DNA of 64,000 bases, taken from the NCBI RefSeq assembly GCF_010729895.1, contig NZ_AP022612.1:310001-374000 (forward strand), read 5' to 3'. The notes below the pieces were generated by a model. That model saw nothing but the letters and a program-made list of their open reading frames with translations, did not search any database and was not told the origin of the DNA. The translations under genes were made by a program, and so were the position numbers. Of this stretch, positions 45,613 through 55,571 are shown piece after piece. This DNA comes from Mycolicibacterium confluentis. Its GTDB lineage: Bacteria > Actinomycetota > Actinomycetes > Mycobacteriales > Mycobacteriaceae. Positions within the stretch are counted from its first letter, which is position 1. Each line of letters starts with the position of its first letter.

Positions 45613-45711
45613 TCAGGACTCGTCCGAGATCAGCCGGTACAGCGCGTACAACGCGAACCACGTGATGACCGCGGCGGCCGCGACGAGCATGAATTCGAAG
45701 AACAGAACCAC
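45613..45711 (-). CDS. 32-residue leaderless membrane protein
   Basis: The GTG at 45711 opens a 32-codon frame: [32 protein letters not shown], one transmembrane helix with a short charged C-terminus. TAGACT (45719-45724 on this strand) is seven bases upstream of the GTG, the leaderless spacing. The nitrobindin gene follows after seven bases. Function unknown; short one-helix proteins of this form ending in R-L-x-x-D-E-S occur next to nitrobindin genes in mycobacteria, as far as I recall. Confidence 0.7.
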   Translation of the reverse strand: MVLFFEFMLVAAAAVITWFALYALYRLISDES

Positions 45712-45748
45712 AGCGGTGAGTCTAGTTCGTGACGTCTGCGCCAGTCGC

Positions 45749-45799
45749 GCCGGTCCCCGCTCACGAGTGCGAAATTGCTCACTCGCGGCGGGAACCGGC
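45749..45799. terminator. Nested hairpin terminating the sulfur operon
   Basis: Outer arms 45749-45760 and 45788-45799 pair at 11 of 12 positions; inside, CGAGTG (45764-45769) pairs with CACTCG (45780-45785). It lies 10 bases after the sseC stop on the minus strand and upstream of the next leaderless promoter, as expected of a terminator. The loop GCGAAATTGC resembles the GTGCGGAATTGC motif at 14027. Confidence 0.7.
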
Positions 45800-45808
45800 T
45801 TCAAGCGA

Positions 45809-46111
45809 CTAAGCGACCTTGACGTCAACCTCGTGGATGCCGGCGCCGGTGGGGGCCACCACGACATCGCCGTTGCCGACCTTCGACAGGGCCCGCACGC
45901 GCCAGGTGCCCGGCGCGGCGAAGAACCGGAAGTCACCGGTGGCAGACGCGACGACCTCAGCGGTGAACTCGTCGGAGGAGTCGAGCAGCCGGACGAACGC
46001 GCCGCCCACGGTCTGACCGGCGTCGTCGACCACGCGACCGGTGATCACGGTCTCCTTCTCCAGGTCGACACCTGCGGGCACTGCCTGTCCTTGCTTAGGG
46101 GCTGAGCACAT
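45809..46111 (-). CDS. sseC: SseC-type sulfur metabolism protein (DUF1416)
   Basis: The ATG at 46111 gives 100 residues: MCSAPKQGQAVPAGVDLEKE, then VITGRVVDDAGQTVGGAFVRLLDSSDEF and FRFFAAPGTWRVRALS, a small carboxypeptidase-regulatory-like beta sandwich. In mycobacteria sseC always follows the thiosulfate sulfurtransferase gene, here five bases downstream of its stop, and is assumed to act with it. Its biochemical role is not established. It is last in the operon, before the hairpin at 45749-45799. Confidence 0.92.
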   Translation of the reverse strand: MCSAPKQGQAVPAGVDLEKETVITGRVVDDAGQTVGGAFVRLLDSSDEFTAEVVASATGDFRFFAAPGTWRVRALSKVGNGDVVVAPTGAGIHEVDVKVA

Positions 46112-46116
46112 GTTTC

Positions 46117-46950
46117 TTAACTTCCCAACTCGATCGGGGCACCCACCAGGGAGCCGTATTCCGTCCAACTGCCGTCGTAGTTCTTGACGTTCTGGTGGCC
46201 CAGAAGTTCCTGCAGCACGAACCAGGTGTGCGACGAGCGCTCACCGATGCGGCAGTACGCGATGGTCTCCTTCTTGCCGTCCAGGCCGGCCTCGGCGTAG
46301 AGCTTGGCCAGATCCTCGTCCGACTTGAAGGTGCCGTCCTCGTTGGCCGCCTTGCTCCACGGCACGTTGATGGCCGTCGGGATGTGGCCGGCGCGCTGGC
46401 TCTGCTCCTGCGGCAGGTGGGCCGGGGCCAGGATCTTGCCGGAGAACTCGTCGGGAGAGCGCACGTCGACCAGGTTCTTCTCGCCGATGGCCTTGATGAC
46501 CTCGTCGCGGAACGCACGAATGCTGTTGTCGGGTTCCTTGGCGGAGTAGCTGGTCTGCGGGCGCGAGACGGCATCGGCGGTCAAGGGGCGACCGTCGAGT
46601 TCCCACTTCTTGCGACCGCCGTCGAGGAGCTTGACGTTCTCGTGGCCGTAGAGCTTGAAGTACCAGTACGCGTACGCCGCGAACCAGTTGTTGTTGCCGC
46701 CGTAGAGAATCACGGTGTCGTCGTTGCTGATGCCGCGCTCGGACAACAGCTTCGAGAACTGCGCGGCGTCGACGAAGTCGCGCTTGACGGGGTCCTGCAG
46801 GTCGGTCTTCCAGTCCAACCGGACGGCGCCGGCGATGTGGCCGGTGTCGTAGGCGCTGGTGTCTTCATCGACCTCGACGAAGACAGTGTTCGGCGCCTCG
46901 AGATTGCTCTCGGCCCAGTCGGTGGAGACCAGGACATCGGAGCGTGCCAT
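46117..46950 (-). CDS. cysA2: Thiosulfate sulfurtransferase (rhodanese) CysA2/SseA type
   Basis: A 277-residue tandem-rhodanese protein, the same length as M. tuberculosis CysA2. The active-site Cys233 lies in YCRIGERSSH in the C-terminal domain; the N-terminal domain is inactive (ILYGGNNNWF has no Cys). DTGHIAGAVRLDW and RAGHIPTAINVPW mark the two rhodanese folds. It transfers sulfane sulfur from thiosulfate to acceptors. It lies in the operon controlled by the polycysteine ORF, between the DUF4395 gene (35 bases upstream) and sseC. Confidence 0.95.
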   Translation of the reverse strand: MARSDVLVSTDWAESNLEAPNTVFVEVDEDTSAYDTGHIAGAVRLDWKTDLQDPVKRDFVDAAQFSKLLSERGISNDDTVILYGGNNNWFAAYAYWYFKLYGHENVKLLDGGRKKWELDGRPLTADAVSRPQTSYSAKEPDNSIRAFRDEVIKAIGEKNLVDVRSPDEFSGKILAPAHLPQEQSQRAGHIPTAINVPWSKAANEDGTFKSDEDLAKLYAEAGLDGKKETIAYCRIGERSSHTWFVLQELLGHQNVKNYDGSWTEYGSLVGAPIELGS

Positions 46951-46985
46951 GAAGTGGGTCCTTTCGATTGCGGTGCGTGGGGTTG

Positions 46986-47447
46986 TTAAGCGGTGACTCG
47001 TGTCCGCCGCAGACGAGCGACGAACGGGTAGATCTGGCAGCCGAGGCAGATGCCGAAGGCCGCATTGAGAAACGCCGCGAACAGTGCGAACGCGGTGGCA
47101 GTGAGGCCGAGCGGGGCGCTGCCCAGGGCGAAACCGGCGGTGCCGACGACCGCGAAGACGAACCCGACCAACTGGGCGAACTTCAGCGGCGGGATCGGCT
47201 CACGTTCGGTCACCGGTCCCAGACGGGGCGCCACCAGGCTGGCGAAGATGCGGCCGAAGGGGTGCCTGCGCGGTCCGAGCGAGGCGCCGACGGCGAAGAC
47301 CACGGCCTGCACACCCAGCAGCGTCGCCGCGGCCGCCGTGCTGAACGAGGAGATGAGCAGCGTGGCGATCAGGACGGTTGTCGTCACCCAGGCGACGAAC
47401 CTGGGGCCTCTGACATCGACCTGATCGGGTGTGTTGACGTTCGACAT
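46986..47447 (-). CDS. DUF4395 membrane protein
   Basis: The ATG at 47447 gives 153 residues with four hydrophobic segments (FVAWVTTTVLIATLLISSF, ATLLGVQAVVFAVGASLG, FAQLVGFVFAVVGTAGFALG, LTATAFALFAAFLNAAFGIC). The C-terminal GICLGCQIYPF carries a CxxC pair just outside the last helix, as in DUF4395 proteins linked to thioredoxin or rhodanese genes. It is first protein-coding gene after the polycysteine leader ORF. A membrane step in sulfur or redox metabolism is likely but unproven. Confidence 0.85.
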   Translation of the reverse strand: MSNVNTPDQVDVRGPRFVAWVTTTVLIATLLISSFSTAAAATLLGVQAVVFAVGASLGPRRHPFGRIFASLVAPRLGPVTEREPIPPLKFAQLVGFVFAVVGTAGFALGSAPLGLTATAFALFAAFLNAAFGICLGCQIYPFVARLRRTRVTA

Positions 47448-47536
47448 AAAGGTGCTCCTGCTGTGTTGTCTTTGGACTGGGCGCGAACAGGCCACAGAGG
47501 CTGCTCGCGGGGTGCGCGCGAAGAGCGCGCAGCGAC

Positions 47537-47626
47537 TCAGCGGCAACAACAACAGCAACAGCCCGCGACGCGGCACAGATCAACTGCGCGGCGCTTGGTG
47601 AGCGAAAGCTCAATGCGGGCTGACAC
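47537..47626 (-). CDS. Leaderless polycysteine uORF, cysteine-responsive attenuator
   Basis: GTG 47626 opens a 29-codon ORF beginning VSARIELSLTKRRAVDLC and ending AGCCCCCCR: six consecutive Cys codons just before the Arg and stop. TAAGCT (47634-47639 on this strand) is seven bases upstream of the GTG, so it is read from a leaderless mRNA. The next gene, DUF4395, starts 90 bases further. This is the polycysteine leaderless ORF known in M. smegmatis to hold ribosomes when charged Cys-tRNA is scarce and so raise expression of the downstream sulfur genes. Confidence 0.88.
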   Translation of the reverse strand: MSARIELSLTKRRAVDLCRVAGCCCCCCR

Positions 47627-47633
47627 GCCGGAC

Positions 47634-47639
47634 AGCTTA
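47634..47639 (-). promoter_or_regulatory. -10 box of the sulfur operon
   Basis: TAAGCT on the minus strand at 47639-47634, seven bases before the GTG of the polycysteine ORF. It lies 17 bases after the thiX stop, so the sulfur operon can be transcribed independently of lmeA-thiX. Confidence 0.75.
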
Positions 47640-47655
47640 CCCAATGAGACCGTGA

Positions 47656-48078
47656 TCAGGCCAATAGCGGTTCGAGCGCTGACCGCAGGTCACCGGCATT
47701 GGGGACCCCGGTGGTCCGGTAGCGCGGGTGGCCGTCGCGATCGAAAATGATCGTTGTCGGCAGTGACAGCACCGAAAGCCGCCGTGCGGCCTCCGGATTG
47801 TCGTCCATATCGATCTCCACATGGGCGACCGACGGCAGTTCGGCGCACACCGTGTCGACGACCCGGCGGACGGCGGCGCAGGGTCCGCACCACGTCGCGC
47901 TGAAGTGCAGAACCGTCGGCCCGGTGTCGGACAGGCCCAACCCGGTCGTGTCGACGTTGGCGGCCTTGGCGGCATCACGCAGCATCCCCGAACGCAGCGT
48001 GATCAACCGTCCGACGAGATATCCGAGGGCCAGAACGGCGATCACGATGACGATCGTGAGGCCAGCAGATGTGTTCAT
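47656..48078 (-). CDS. thiX: Membrane-anchored thioredoxin ThiX
   Basis: This 140-residue protein has an N-terminal anchor (LTIVIVIAVLALGYLVGRLI) and a thioredoxin domain with the active site ATWCGPCAAVRR (Cys64, Cys67) and the cis-Pro region SLPTTIIFDRDG. It corresponds to Rv0816c. It probably reduces disulfides at the membrane. The ATG overlaps the lmeA stop (ATGA), so the two are cotranslated. It lies directly upstream of the sulfur-operon promoter. Confidence 0.93.
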   Translation of the reverse strand: MNTSAGLTIVIVIAVLALGYLVGRLITLRSGMLRDAAKAANVDTTGLGLSDTGPTVLHFSATWCGPCAAVRRVVDTVCAELPSVAHVEIDMDDNPEAARRLSVLSLPTTIIFDRDGHPRYRTTGVPNAGDLRSALEPLLA

Positions 48079-48911
48079 GATTGTGTGAACTCCGCCAGCG
48101 TGATGGTCAATCCCTCGGTGATCCCCTCAATGATCACATCCGATCCGCGGGCACCCTGGCTGGTCGGTGCGACGCCGAACGGCAGGCGCTGGTCGGGCAG
48201 GCGGGCCGCGAACGCTGCCAGCACTGCGTCGCGGTTCTCCTCGGGCACCTCCTGATCGGCGGTGCCGGGGCCGGTGAGCACCTCCGTCGGCGTGAACACC
48301 AGCGTCGTGCGTTCCGGACCCTCGATCGAGAGGTCCACCGAGACGCTGACCCGCTCTTCCAAGCCGGCCGACTTCGGCGTCGCGGTGAACACCAGGCCCT
48401 GGCTGCCCGAGATGCCGGATTCGGTGGTGCCGCCCGTCGCATCGTTGGATTCGCGGGTCGGTGCCTCCACCATCAGGTCCTTGAGTCCCATGAACGCCCC
48501 GAGGTGGGCGGAGTCGATGATGATGCGACTCTCAATCTTGCCGATCGGAAGCGGCGCTTCCGGCCTGACCAGCCACGATGCGTCCGTCAACCCGACCGAG
48601 TGCATCGTGGCCTCAAGTGAGGCGCGGCCGACGTGCCGGTGCTCGACGTCGTTCGCCTTGATCTCGACCTCGTCGTAGTGGTGACGCATGGCCTGCGGAC
48701 TGAACGGAAACCCCAGGATGGCCACCGACGGATCCCACTGCAGATGCGCGGCGTTGCGAACCGCGCGGGACAGGCGGTACTCGGCGAGGATCGCAGCTCC
48801 GAAGTCCACGGCAATCGCCGCGAGCACGACGGTCAGCACGGCCACAGCGCTCCGGGTCACGAATCTCCGCACGCCGCCATTGTGTCCTACCTGCGCCTCA
48901 TGGCCGTTCAA
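48075..48911 (-). CDS. lmeA: LmeA, lipomannan elongation factor (DUF2993)
   Basis: A 278-residue envelope protein: a short polar N-terminus, the membrane segment [22 protein letters not shown], then the DUF2993 lipid-binding domain ([50 protein letters not shown]). In M. smegmatis the gene at this place (MSMEG_5785; Rv0817c) is LmeA, required for mannan-chain elongation of lipomannan under stress. A GTG at 48869 (VRRFVTRS) is an alternative start. It is divergent from glnR. Confidence 0.88.
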   Translation of the reverse strand: MNGHEAQVGHNGGVRRFVTRSAVAVLTVVLAAIAVDFGAAILAEYRLSRAVRNAAHLQWDPSVAILGFPFSPQAMRHHYDEVEIKANDVEHRHVGRASLEATMHSVGLTDASWLVRPEAPLPIGKIESRIIIDSAHLGAFMGLKDLMVEAPTRESNDATGGTTESGISGSQGLVFTATPKSAGLEERVSVSVDLSIEGPERTTLVFTPTEVLTGPGTADQEVPEENRDAVLAAFAARLPDQRLPFGVAPTSQGARGSDVIIEGITEGLTITLAEFTQS

Positions 48912-49017
48912 CAGGGCTGATCGACGGGCGTCAGGTTATCGTTATACGAACCTGGTCGGTAACGACGATGTGTCGGCCATGAATCTAGGGGATCACCCCT
49001 GGTCTCTGGAGGCCCTG

Positions 49018-50696
<1,679 letters not shown>

Positions 50697-50722
50697 AGGC
50701 TCACAGCCTGCCGCCATCCGGC

Positions 50723-50751
50723 GTTCACGCAGCTGTTCACTCCACGTTCAC
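50723..50751 (+). promoter_or_regulatory. PHO box (RegX3) upstream of pstS
   Basis: GTTCAC occurs three times, at 50723-50728, 50735-50740 and 50746-50751, spaced 12 and 11 bases. This is the direct-repeat layout (7-mer plus 4-base spacer) bound by the SenX3-RegX3 response regulator in mycobacteria under phosphate starvation. The pstS start is about 90 bases downstream. Confidence 0.75.
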
Positions 50752-50839
50752 CCGCCATCGGGGTTCTGTCCATCACCAGCGCATACGTTGCCGATGAATG
50801 GCAACAGCAGGCACTTGTGGCACACAGAAAGTGGGTTCG

Positions 50840-51961
50840 GTGAAGCGCAACACCATGGGCAGGTCTGTCCTGACTGCGATCTCGGCGACGGCCGTCGCGG
50901 GTCTGGCCCTCACGGCATGCGGCAGCGACAACAACACTCCCGCGGGCACGACGGCGACCGGCACGGCGTTGGGTGCGGCCAACTGCGAGGGCAAGAACAC
51001 CCTCACCGGTGAGGGTTCGACGGCGCAGCAGAACGCCATCGCACTGTTCAACCAGGCGTGGGGGCAGGCCTGCCCGGGCAAGAACCTCGCCTACAACCCC
51101 ACGGGGTCGGGCGCCGGGCGCGAGCAGTTCATCGCCAAGAACGTCGACTTCGCGGGTTCGGACTCGGCCCTCAAGGACGAGCAGGTCCAACAGGCCGCCG
51201 CACGCTGCGGCGACAACCCGGCGTGGAACCTGCCGCTGGTGTTCGGCCCCATCGCCCTGGCCTTCAACGTCGACGGCGTCGACAGGCTCGCGGTCAACGC
51301 CGACCTGTTGGCCAAGATCTTCGGTGGCCAGATCACCAGGTGGAACGACCCCGCGATCGCGGCCCTCAACGAGGGCGCGACACTGCCCGACACCCCGATC
51401 ACGCCGATCTTCCGTTCGGACTCCTCAGGCACCACCGACAACTTCCAGAAGTATCTGGAGACCGCGGCTCCGGAGAGTTGGACCAAGGGAGCGGGCAGCG
51501 AGTTCCAGGGTGGTGCCGGCGAGGGCGCGCAGAAGTCGGCGGGCGTCGTGCAGGCCGTGCAGTCCACCCCCGGATCGATCGGTTACGTCGAGAAGGGTTT
51601 CGCCGAGCAGGCGGGGGTGCCGTTCGCCCAGATCGACACTGGCAGCGGCGCCGTCGAACTGACCGACGAGTCGGCCGCCAAGGCGATCGACGCGGCCACG
51701 TTCGCCGGCGAAGGCCACGATCTGGTGCTCGACCTGGCGTCGCTGTACGGCACCACGGAACCCGGCGCCTATCCGCTGGTCCTGGCCACCTACAACATCG
51801 TGTGCTCCAAGGGGTACGACCCCGACACCGCCGCGGCGGTGCGTTCCTTCATGACGGTGGCCGCCAACCAGGGCCAGAGCGGCCTGTCCGCTGCGGGCTA
51901 CGTTCCGCTGCCGGATAAGTTCAAGGAACGCCTCACCGCGGCAATCGACGCCATTGCGTAG
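50840..51961 (+). CDS. pstS: Phosphate-binding lipoprotein PstS
   Basis: From GTG 50840 the protein has 373 residues with signal VKRNTMGRSVLTAISATAVA and lipobox LTAC (Cys27). The mature part has LTGEGSTAQQNAI, YNPTGSGAGREQFI and FRSDSSGTTDNF, which form the phosphate-binding pocket (Thr/Ser, Arg, Asp). It captures phosphate outside the membrane for PstCAB. ATG 50855 is an alternative start. Three PHO boxes upstream mark phosphate control. M. tuberculosis has only pstB (phoT) at this place, so a full operon here is a difference. Confidence 0.95.
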   Translation: MKRNTMGRSVLTAISATAVAGLALTACGSDNNTPAGTTATGTALGAANCEGKNTLTGEGSTAQQNAIALFNQAWGQACPGKNLAYNPTGSGAGREQFIAKNVDFAGSDSALKDEQVQQAAARCGDNPAWNLPLVFGPIALAFNVDGVDRLAVNADLLAKIFGGQITRWNDPAIAALNEGATLPDTPITPIFRSDSSGTTDNFQKYLETAAPESWTKGAGSEFQGGAGEGAQKSAGVVQAVQSTPGSIGYVEKGFAEQAGVPFAQIDTGSGAVELTDESAAKAIDAATFAGEGHDLVLDLASLYGTTEPGAYPLVLATYNIVCSKGYDPDTAAAVRSFMTVAANQGQSGLSAAGYVPLPDKFKERLTAAIDAIA

Positions 51962-51998
51962 TACCCCCTGCGAATCGGCACGGATGCGGTGAGGATGT

Positions 51999-53066
51999 AT
52001 GACCAGATCTACTAGTGACAGGATCGGCGATGGTGTTGCTGTGACGACTCCTAATCCGGCCGATGCAGGCTCCGGAGAGGTCATCGCTTCACCGTTCCCC
52101 GAGCCCGAGCCGATCTCGACCGACCCCGGCCGTGGTGCCAGGGTTCGCCTGGGTGACCGAGTCTTCCGCTGGCTGGCGGAGGGCTCGGGCATCCTCATCA
52201 TCGCGCTGATCGCCGCCATCGGCCTGTTCCTGTTGTGGCGGGCCATCCCGGCGTTGTCCCGCAACGAGGCCAACTTCTTCCTGTACGGCGGAAACTGGGT
52301 CACCACCGACACGTCGGCGATGAAATTCGGCATCCTGGATCTGCTTCAGGTGACGGTGTTCGTGTCGGTGTTCGCGTTGATCCTGGCCATGCCGGTGGCG
52401 CTGGGAATCGCGGTCTTCCTGACGCAGTACGCACCGCGACGCGTCGCCGGTCCGCTGGCCTATCTCGTGGACCTGCTGGCTGCTGTGCCGTCGATCATCT
52501 ACGGCGTGTGGGGTCTGTACGTGCTGGCCCCGGTGCTGCAGCCCTTTGCGCTGTGGCTCAACGAATACCTGGGCTGGCTGTTCCTGTTCGCCACGGGCAA
52601 CGCCTCGGTGGCCGGCGGTGGAACCATCTTCACGGCGGGCATCGTGCTCGCGGTGATGATCCTGCCGATCATCACGGCCGTCACCCGTGAGGTGTTCGTG
52701 CAGACTCCGCGTGGGCAGATCGAGGCCGCGCTCGCGCTCGGCGCCACCCGGTGGGAGGTGGTCCGGACGACGGTGCTGCCGTTCGGCATGTCCGGGTACA
52801 TCAGCGGGGCGATGCTGGGGCTGGGCCGAGCGCTCGGCGAGACCATCGCGCTGCTGATCATCCTGCGCGGCACCCAGAAGGCGTTCGGGTGGTCGCTGTT
52901 CGACGCCGGCTACACGTTCGCGAGCAAGATCGCCGCGGCCGCTTCGGAATTCAACGACCAGTACAAGGCAGGCGCTTACATCGCGGCAGGTCTGGTGCTG
53001 TTCATCCTGACATTTGTGGTGAACTCACTGGCCCGCGCGGCGGTCGCTGGGAAGGGCAAGTCATGA
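51999..53066 (+). CDS. pstC: Phosphate ABC transporter permease PstC
   Basis: A 355-residue permease with a long hydrophilic N-terminus and six membrane helices, starting ILIIALIAAIGLFLLWRAIPAL. YLVDLLAAVPSIIYGVWGLYVL and the cytoplasmic loop QIEAALALGATRWEVVRTTVLPFG are PstC hallmarks. GTG 52041 is a possible shorter start. The stop overlaps pstA (ATGA). It forms the channel with PstA. Confidence 0.95.
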   Translation: MTRSTSDRIGDGVAVTTPNPADAGSGEVIASPFPEPEPISTDPGRGARVRLGDRVFRWLAEGSGILIIALIAAIGLFLLWRAIPALSRNEANFFLYGGNWVTTDTSAMKFGILDLLQVTVFVSVFALILAMPVALGIAVFLTQYAPRRVAGPLAYLVDLLAAVPSIIYGVWGLYVLAPVLQPFALWLNEYLGWLFLFATGNASVAGGGTIFTAGIVLAVMILPIITAVTREVFVQTPRGQIEAALALGATRWEVVRTTVLPFGMSGYISGAMLGLGRALGETIALLIILRGTQKAFGWSLFDAGYTFASKIAAAASEFNDQYKAGAYIAAGLVLFILTFVVNSLARAAVAGKGKS

Positions 53067-53980
53067 CCAGTTCCGTATTGGACCAACCGGTCAAGGCCCG
53101 CACCTTCCAGGGCGTGAGCACGCGCCGCCGGATCACCGACAACGTGGCCACGGTTCTGGTGTCGCTGTCGGTGCTGGTGGCCCTGGTGCCGCTGGTGTGG
53201 GTGCTCTACTCGGTGGTTTCCAAGGGCATCGGGGCGGTCACCTCGAGCACGTGGTGGTTCAACTCCCAGTCCGGTATGACGGCGTTCGCCGCGGGCGGCG
53301 GCGCGTACCACGCGATCGTGGGCACGCTGCTGCAGGGGCTGGTCTGCGCGGTCATCTCGATCCCGGTCGGGGTGTTCGTCGGGATCTACCTCGTCGAGTA
53401 CGGCGGCGGCACGCGGATGGGCAGAATCACCACGTTCATGGTCGACATCCTCACGGGCGTCCCCTCGATCGTGGCCGCGCTGTTCATCTACGCGCTGTGG
53501 GTTGCCACGTTCGGATTTCAGCGGTCGGGGTTCGCGGTGTCGCTGGCCCTGGTCCTGCTGATGATCCCGGTGATCGTGCGCTCCACCGAGGAGATGCTGC
53601 GCATCGTTCCGATGGACCTGCGTGAGGCCAGTTATGCGCTGGGCGTGCCGAAGTGGAAGACCATCGTGCGCATCGTCATTCCCACGGCGCTGTCGGGAAT
53701 CGTCACCGGCATCATGCTGGCTCTCGCTCGTGTGATGGGGGAGACCGCACCGCTGCTGATCCTGGTGGGTTATGCGCAGGCCATCAACTTCGACATGTTC
53801 GGCGGTTTCATGGGTTCGCTGCCGGGCATGATGTACGACCAGACCTCGGCAGGCGCGGGCGCCAATCCGGTGCCCACCGACCGCCTCTGGGGCGCGGCAC
53901 TGACCCTGATCGTGCTGATCGCCATTCTCAACATCGCGGCCCGCTTCGTCGCGAAATTCTTTGCACCGAAGAAGGTTTAG
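53063..53980 (+). CDS. pstA: Phosphate ABC transporter permease PstA
   Basis: The ATG at 53063 gives 305 residues and six helices. TFMVDILTGVPSIVAALFIYAL and LREASYALGVPKWKTIVRIVIPTALSG are typical of PstA, and ALARVMGETAPLLILVG is its conserved helix. It overlaps the pstC stop (ATGA) and precedes pstB by nine bases. The longer frame from 52751 overlaps pstC and is a shadow. Confidence 0.95.
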   Translation: MTSSVLDQPVKARTFQGVSTRRRITDNVATVLVSLSVLVALVPLVWVLYSVVSKGIGAVTSSTWWFNSQSGMTAFAAGGGAYHAIVGTLLQGLVCAVISIPVGVFVGIYLVEYGGGTRMGRITTFMVDILTGVPSIVAALFIYALWVATFGFQRSGFAVSLALVLLMIPVIVRSTEEMLRIVPMDLREASYALGVPKWKTIVRIVIPTALSGIVTGIMLALARVMGETAPLLILVGYAQAINFDMFGGFMGSLPGMMYDQTSAGAGANPVPTDRLWGAALTLIVLIAILNIAARFVAKFFAPKKV

Positions 53981-53989
53981 GAGTCCGTC

Positions 53990-54766
53990 ATGGCAAAACG
54001 TCTGGACCTCAAGGACGTCAACATCTATTACGGGTCGTTCCACGCCGTCGCCGACGTCTCGCTGTCGGTGCCGCCGCGCAGCGTCACCGCGTTCATCGGC
54101 CCGTCCGGGTGTGGCAAGTCCACGGTGCTGCGCACCCTGAACCGCATGCACGAGGTCATCCCCGGCGCCCGAGTCCAGGGGTCGGTGCTGCTCGACGGCG
54201 ACGACATCTACGCATCCGGAGTCGATCCGGTCGGCGTGCGCAAGACCATCGGGATGGTCTTCCAGCGGCCGAATCCTTTCCCCACCATGTCGATCCGCGA
54301 CAACGTGGTCGCAGGTCTGAAGTTGCAGGGGGTGCGCAACCGCAAGACGCTCGACGAGACCGCGGAGCGGTCACTGCGCGGCGCCAACCTGTGGAATGAG
54401 GTCAAGGACCGCCTCGACAAGCCGGGCGGCGGGCTGTCCGGCGGTCAGCAGCAGCGCCTGTGCATCGCCCGCGCCATCGCGGTGCAACCCGACGTGCTGC
54501 TCATGGATGAACCGTGTTCGGCGCTGGATCCGATCTCGACGCTGGCGATCGAGGATCTGATCGCCCAGTTGAAGCTCGACTTCACCATCGTGATCGTCAC
54601 CCACAACATGCAGCAGGCCGCGCGCGTCAGCGATCAGACCGCGTTCTTCAACCTCGAGGCCACCGGAAAACCGGGCCGGCTCATCGAGATCGACGACACC
54701 GAGAAGATCTTCTCCAACCCCACCCAGAAGGCCACCGAGGACTACATCTCCGGCCGCTTCGGCTGA
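53990..54766 (+). CDS. pstB: Phosphate ABC transporter ATPase PstB (PhoT)
   Basis: A 258-residue ATPase with Walker [13 protein letters not shown], signature [14 protein letters not shown], Walker [14 protein letters not shown] and switch His in [18 protein letters not shown]. The protein is the syntenic counterpart of M. tuberculosis phoT (Rv0820). It drives PstCA and, with PhoU, takes part in phosphate signalling to SenX3-RegX3. The ATG follows an AGGAG site. The operon ends at the hairpin 54779-54818. Confidence 0.97.
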   Translation: MAKRLDLKDVNIYYGSFHAVADVSLSVPPRSVTAFIGPSGCGKSTVLRTLNRMHEVIPGARVQGSVLLDGDDIYASGVDPVGVRKTIGMVFQRPNPFPTMSIRDNVVAGLKLQGVRNRKTLDETAERSLRGANLWNEVKDRLDKPGGGLSGGQQQRLCIARAIAVQPDVLLMDEPCSALDPISTLAIEDLIAQLKLDFTIVIVTHNMQQAARVSDQTAFFNLEATGKPGRLIEIDDTEKIFSNPTQKATEDYISGRFG

Positions 54767-54778
54767 GTGTCGCCGCGA

Positions 54779-54818
54779 ACGACAGTGGGCCCCTGCTTCC
54801 GCAGGGGCCCACTGTCGT
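54779..54818. terminator. 18-bp perfect hairpin between pstB and phoU
   Basis: Arms 54779-54796 and 54801-54818 pair perfectly around a TTCC loop, a very stable structure between the convergent pstB and phoU genes. It should terminate transcription from both sides, although no U-tract follows. Confidence 0.9.
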
Positions 54819-54826
54819 GGGGTGGA

Positions 54827-55498
54827 TCAGTGCGCCTTGTACAGGTCGTGCTCCAAGGTGGGATAGCTGCCGGTGACCTGGAAGATGACCCGCCGGGCCA
54901 CCTCGACGGCATGGTCGGCGAAGCGTTCGTAGAACCGGCCGAGCAGCGTCACGTCGACGGCCGCGGCCACGCCGTGCTTCCACTCCCGGTCCATCAGCAC
55001 CGAGAAGAGGTGACGGTGCAGATCGTCCATCGCATCGTCCTCTTCGCGGATGCTGGCGGCCTTCTGCGGGTCTCGCGACAGGACCACCTCCTGGGCGCTG
55101 TTGCCCAGTTCGACCGCCAACCGGCCCATCTCGGCGAAGTAGCCGTTGACCTCTTCGGGAAGGGCGTGCAGCGGATGACGCCGACGGGCGATCTTGGCCA
55201 CGTGCAGCGCGAGCGCGCCCATGCGGTCGATGTCGGCGACCATCTGGATCGAGCTGACGATCGCGCGCAGGTCGCCTGCCACGGGGGCCTGCAGCGCCAG
55301 CAGCACGAACGCGCTCTCCTCGGCGGTCTCGCTCATCGCCGTGATCTGGTCGTGGTCGGTGATCACCTGCTCCGCGAGAACCAGGTCAGCTTGCAGCAGC
55401 GCCTGAGTGGCGCGCTCCATGGCACGTCCGGAGAGTCCGCACATCTCTCCAAGTTGGGCCGTCAGGGCTTCAAGCTGCTCGTGGTAAGCGGTCCGCAT
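54827..55498 (-). CDS. phoY2: Phosphate signalling protein PhoU (PhoY2)
   Basis: The ATG at 55498 gives 223 residues of two three-helix bundles. Metal-binding motifs appear as [24 protein letters not shown] and [23 protein letters not shown] (E/DxxxD). PhoU proteins restrain SenX3-RegX3 when Pst imports phosphate; mycobacterial PhoY2 also affects drug tolerance. TAGGCT (55506-55511 on this strand) is seven bases before the ATG, so the mRNA may be leaderless. A RegX3-like box lies at 55545-55562. Confidence 0.94.
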   Translation of the reverse strand: MRTAYHEQLEALTAQLGEMCGLSGRAMERATQALLQADLVLAEQVITDHDQITAMSETAEESAFVLLALQAPVAGDLRAIVSSIQMVADIDRMGALALHVAKIARRRHPLHALPEEVNGYFAEMGRLAVELGNSAQEVVLSRDPQKAASIREEDDAMDDLHRHLFSVLMDREWKHGVAAAVDVTLLGRFYERFADHAVEVARRVIFQVTGSYPTLEHDLYKAH

Positions 55499-55544
55499 GG
55501 CTTCCAGCCTACGGTGCGGCCACGGCATTAGACACGATGTGCAG

Positions 55545-55562
55545 GGTGAACGGCCGATGAAT
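55545..55562 (-). promoter_or_regulatory. Possible PHO box upstream of phoU
   Basis: On the minus strand ATTCATC-GGCC-GTTCACC (55562-55545) matches two RegX3 7-mers with a four-base spacer; only the first base departs from GTTCAYC. TCTAAT (55527-55532) could be the -10 box it serves. It would place phoU under the same phosphate control as pst. Confidence 0.5.
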
Positions 55563-55571
55563 GGCGGGCCG

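Noticed and set aside
48688..48978. N-terminal extension of glnR from 48688
   Set aside because: It runs antisense through lmeA; the extension has no regulator features, and a Shine-Dalgarno supports TTG 49018.
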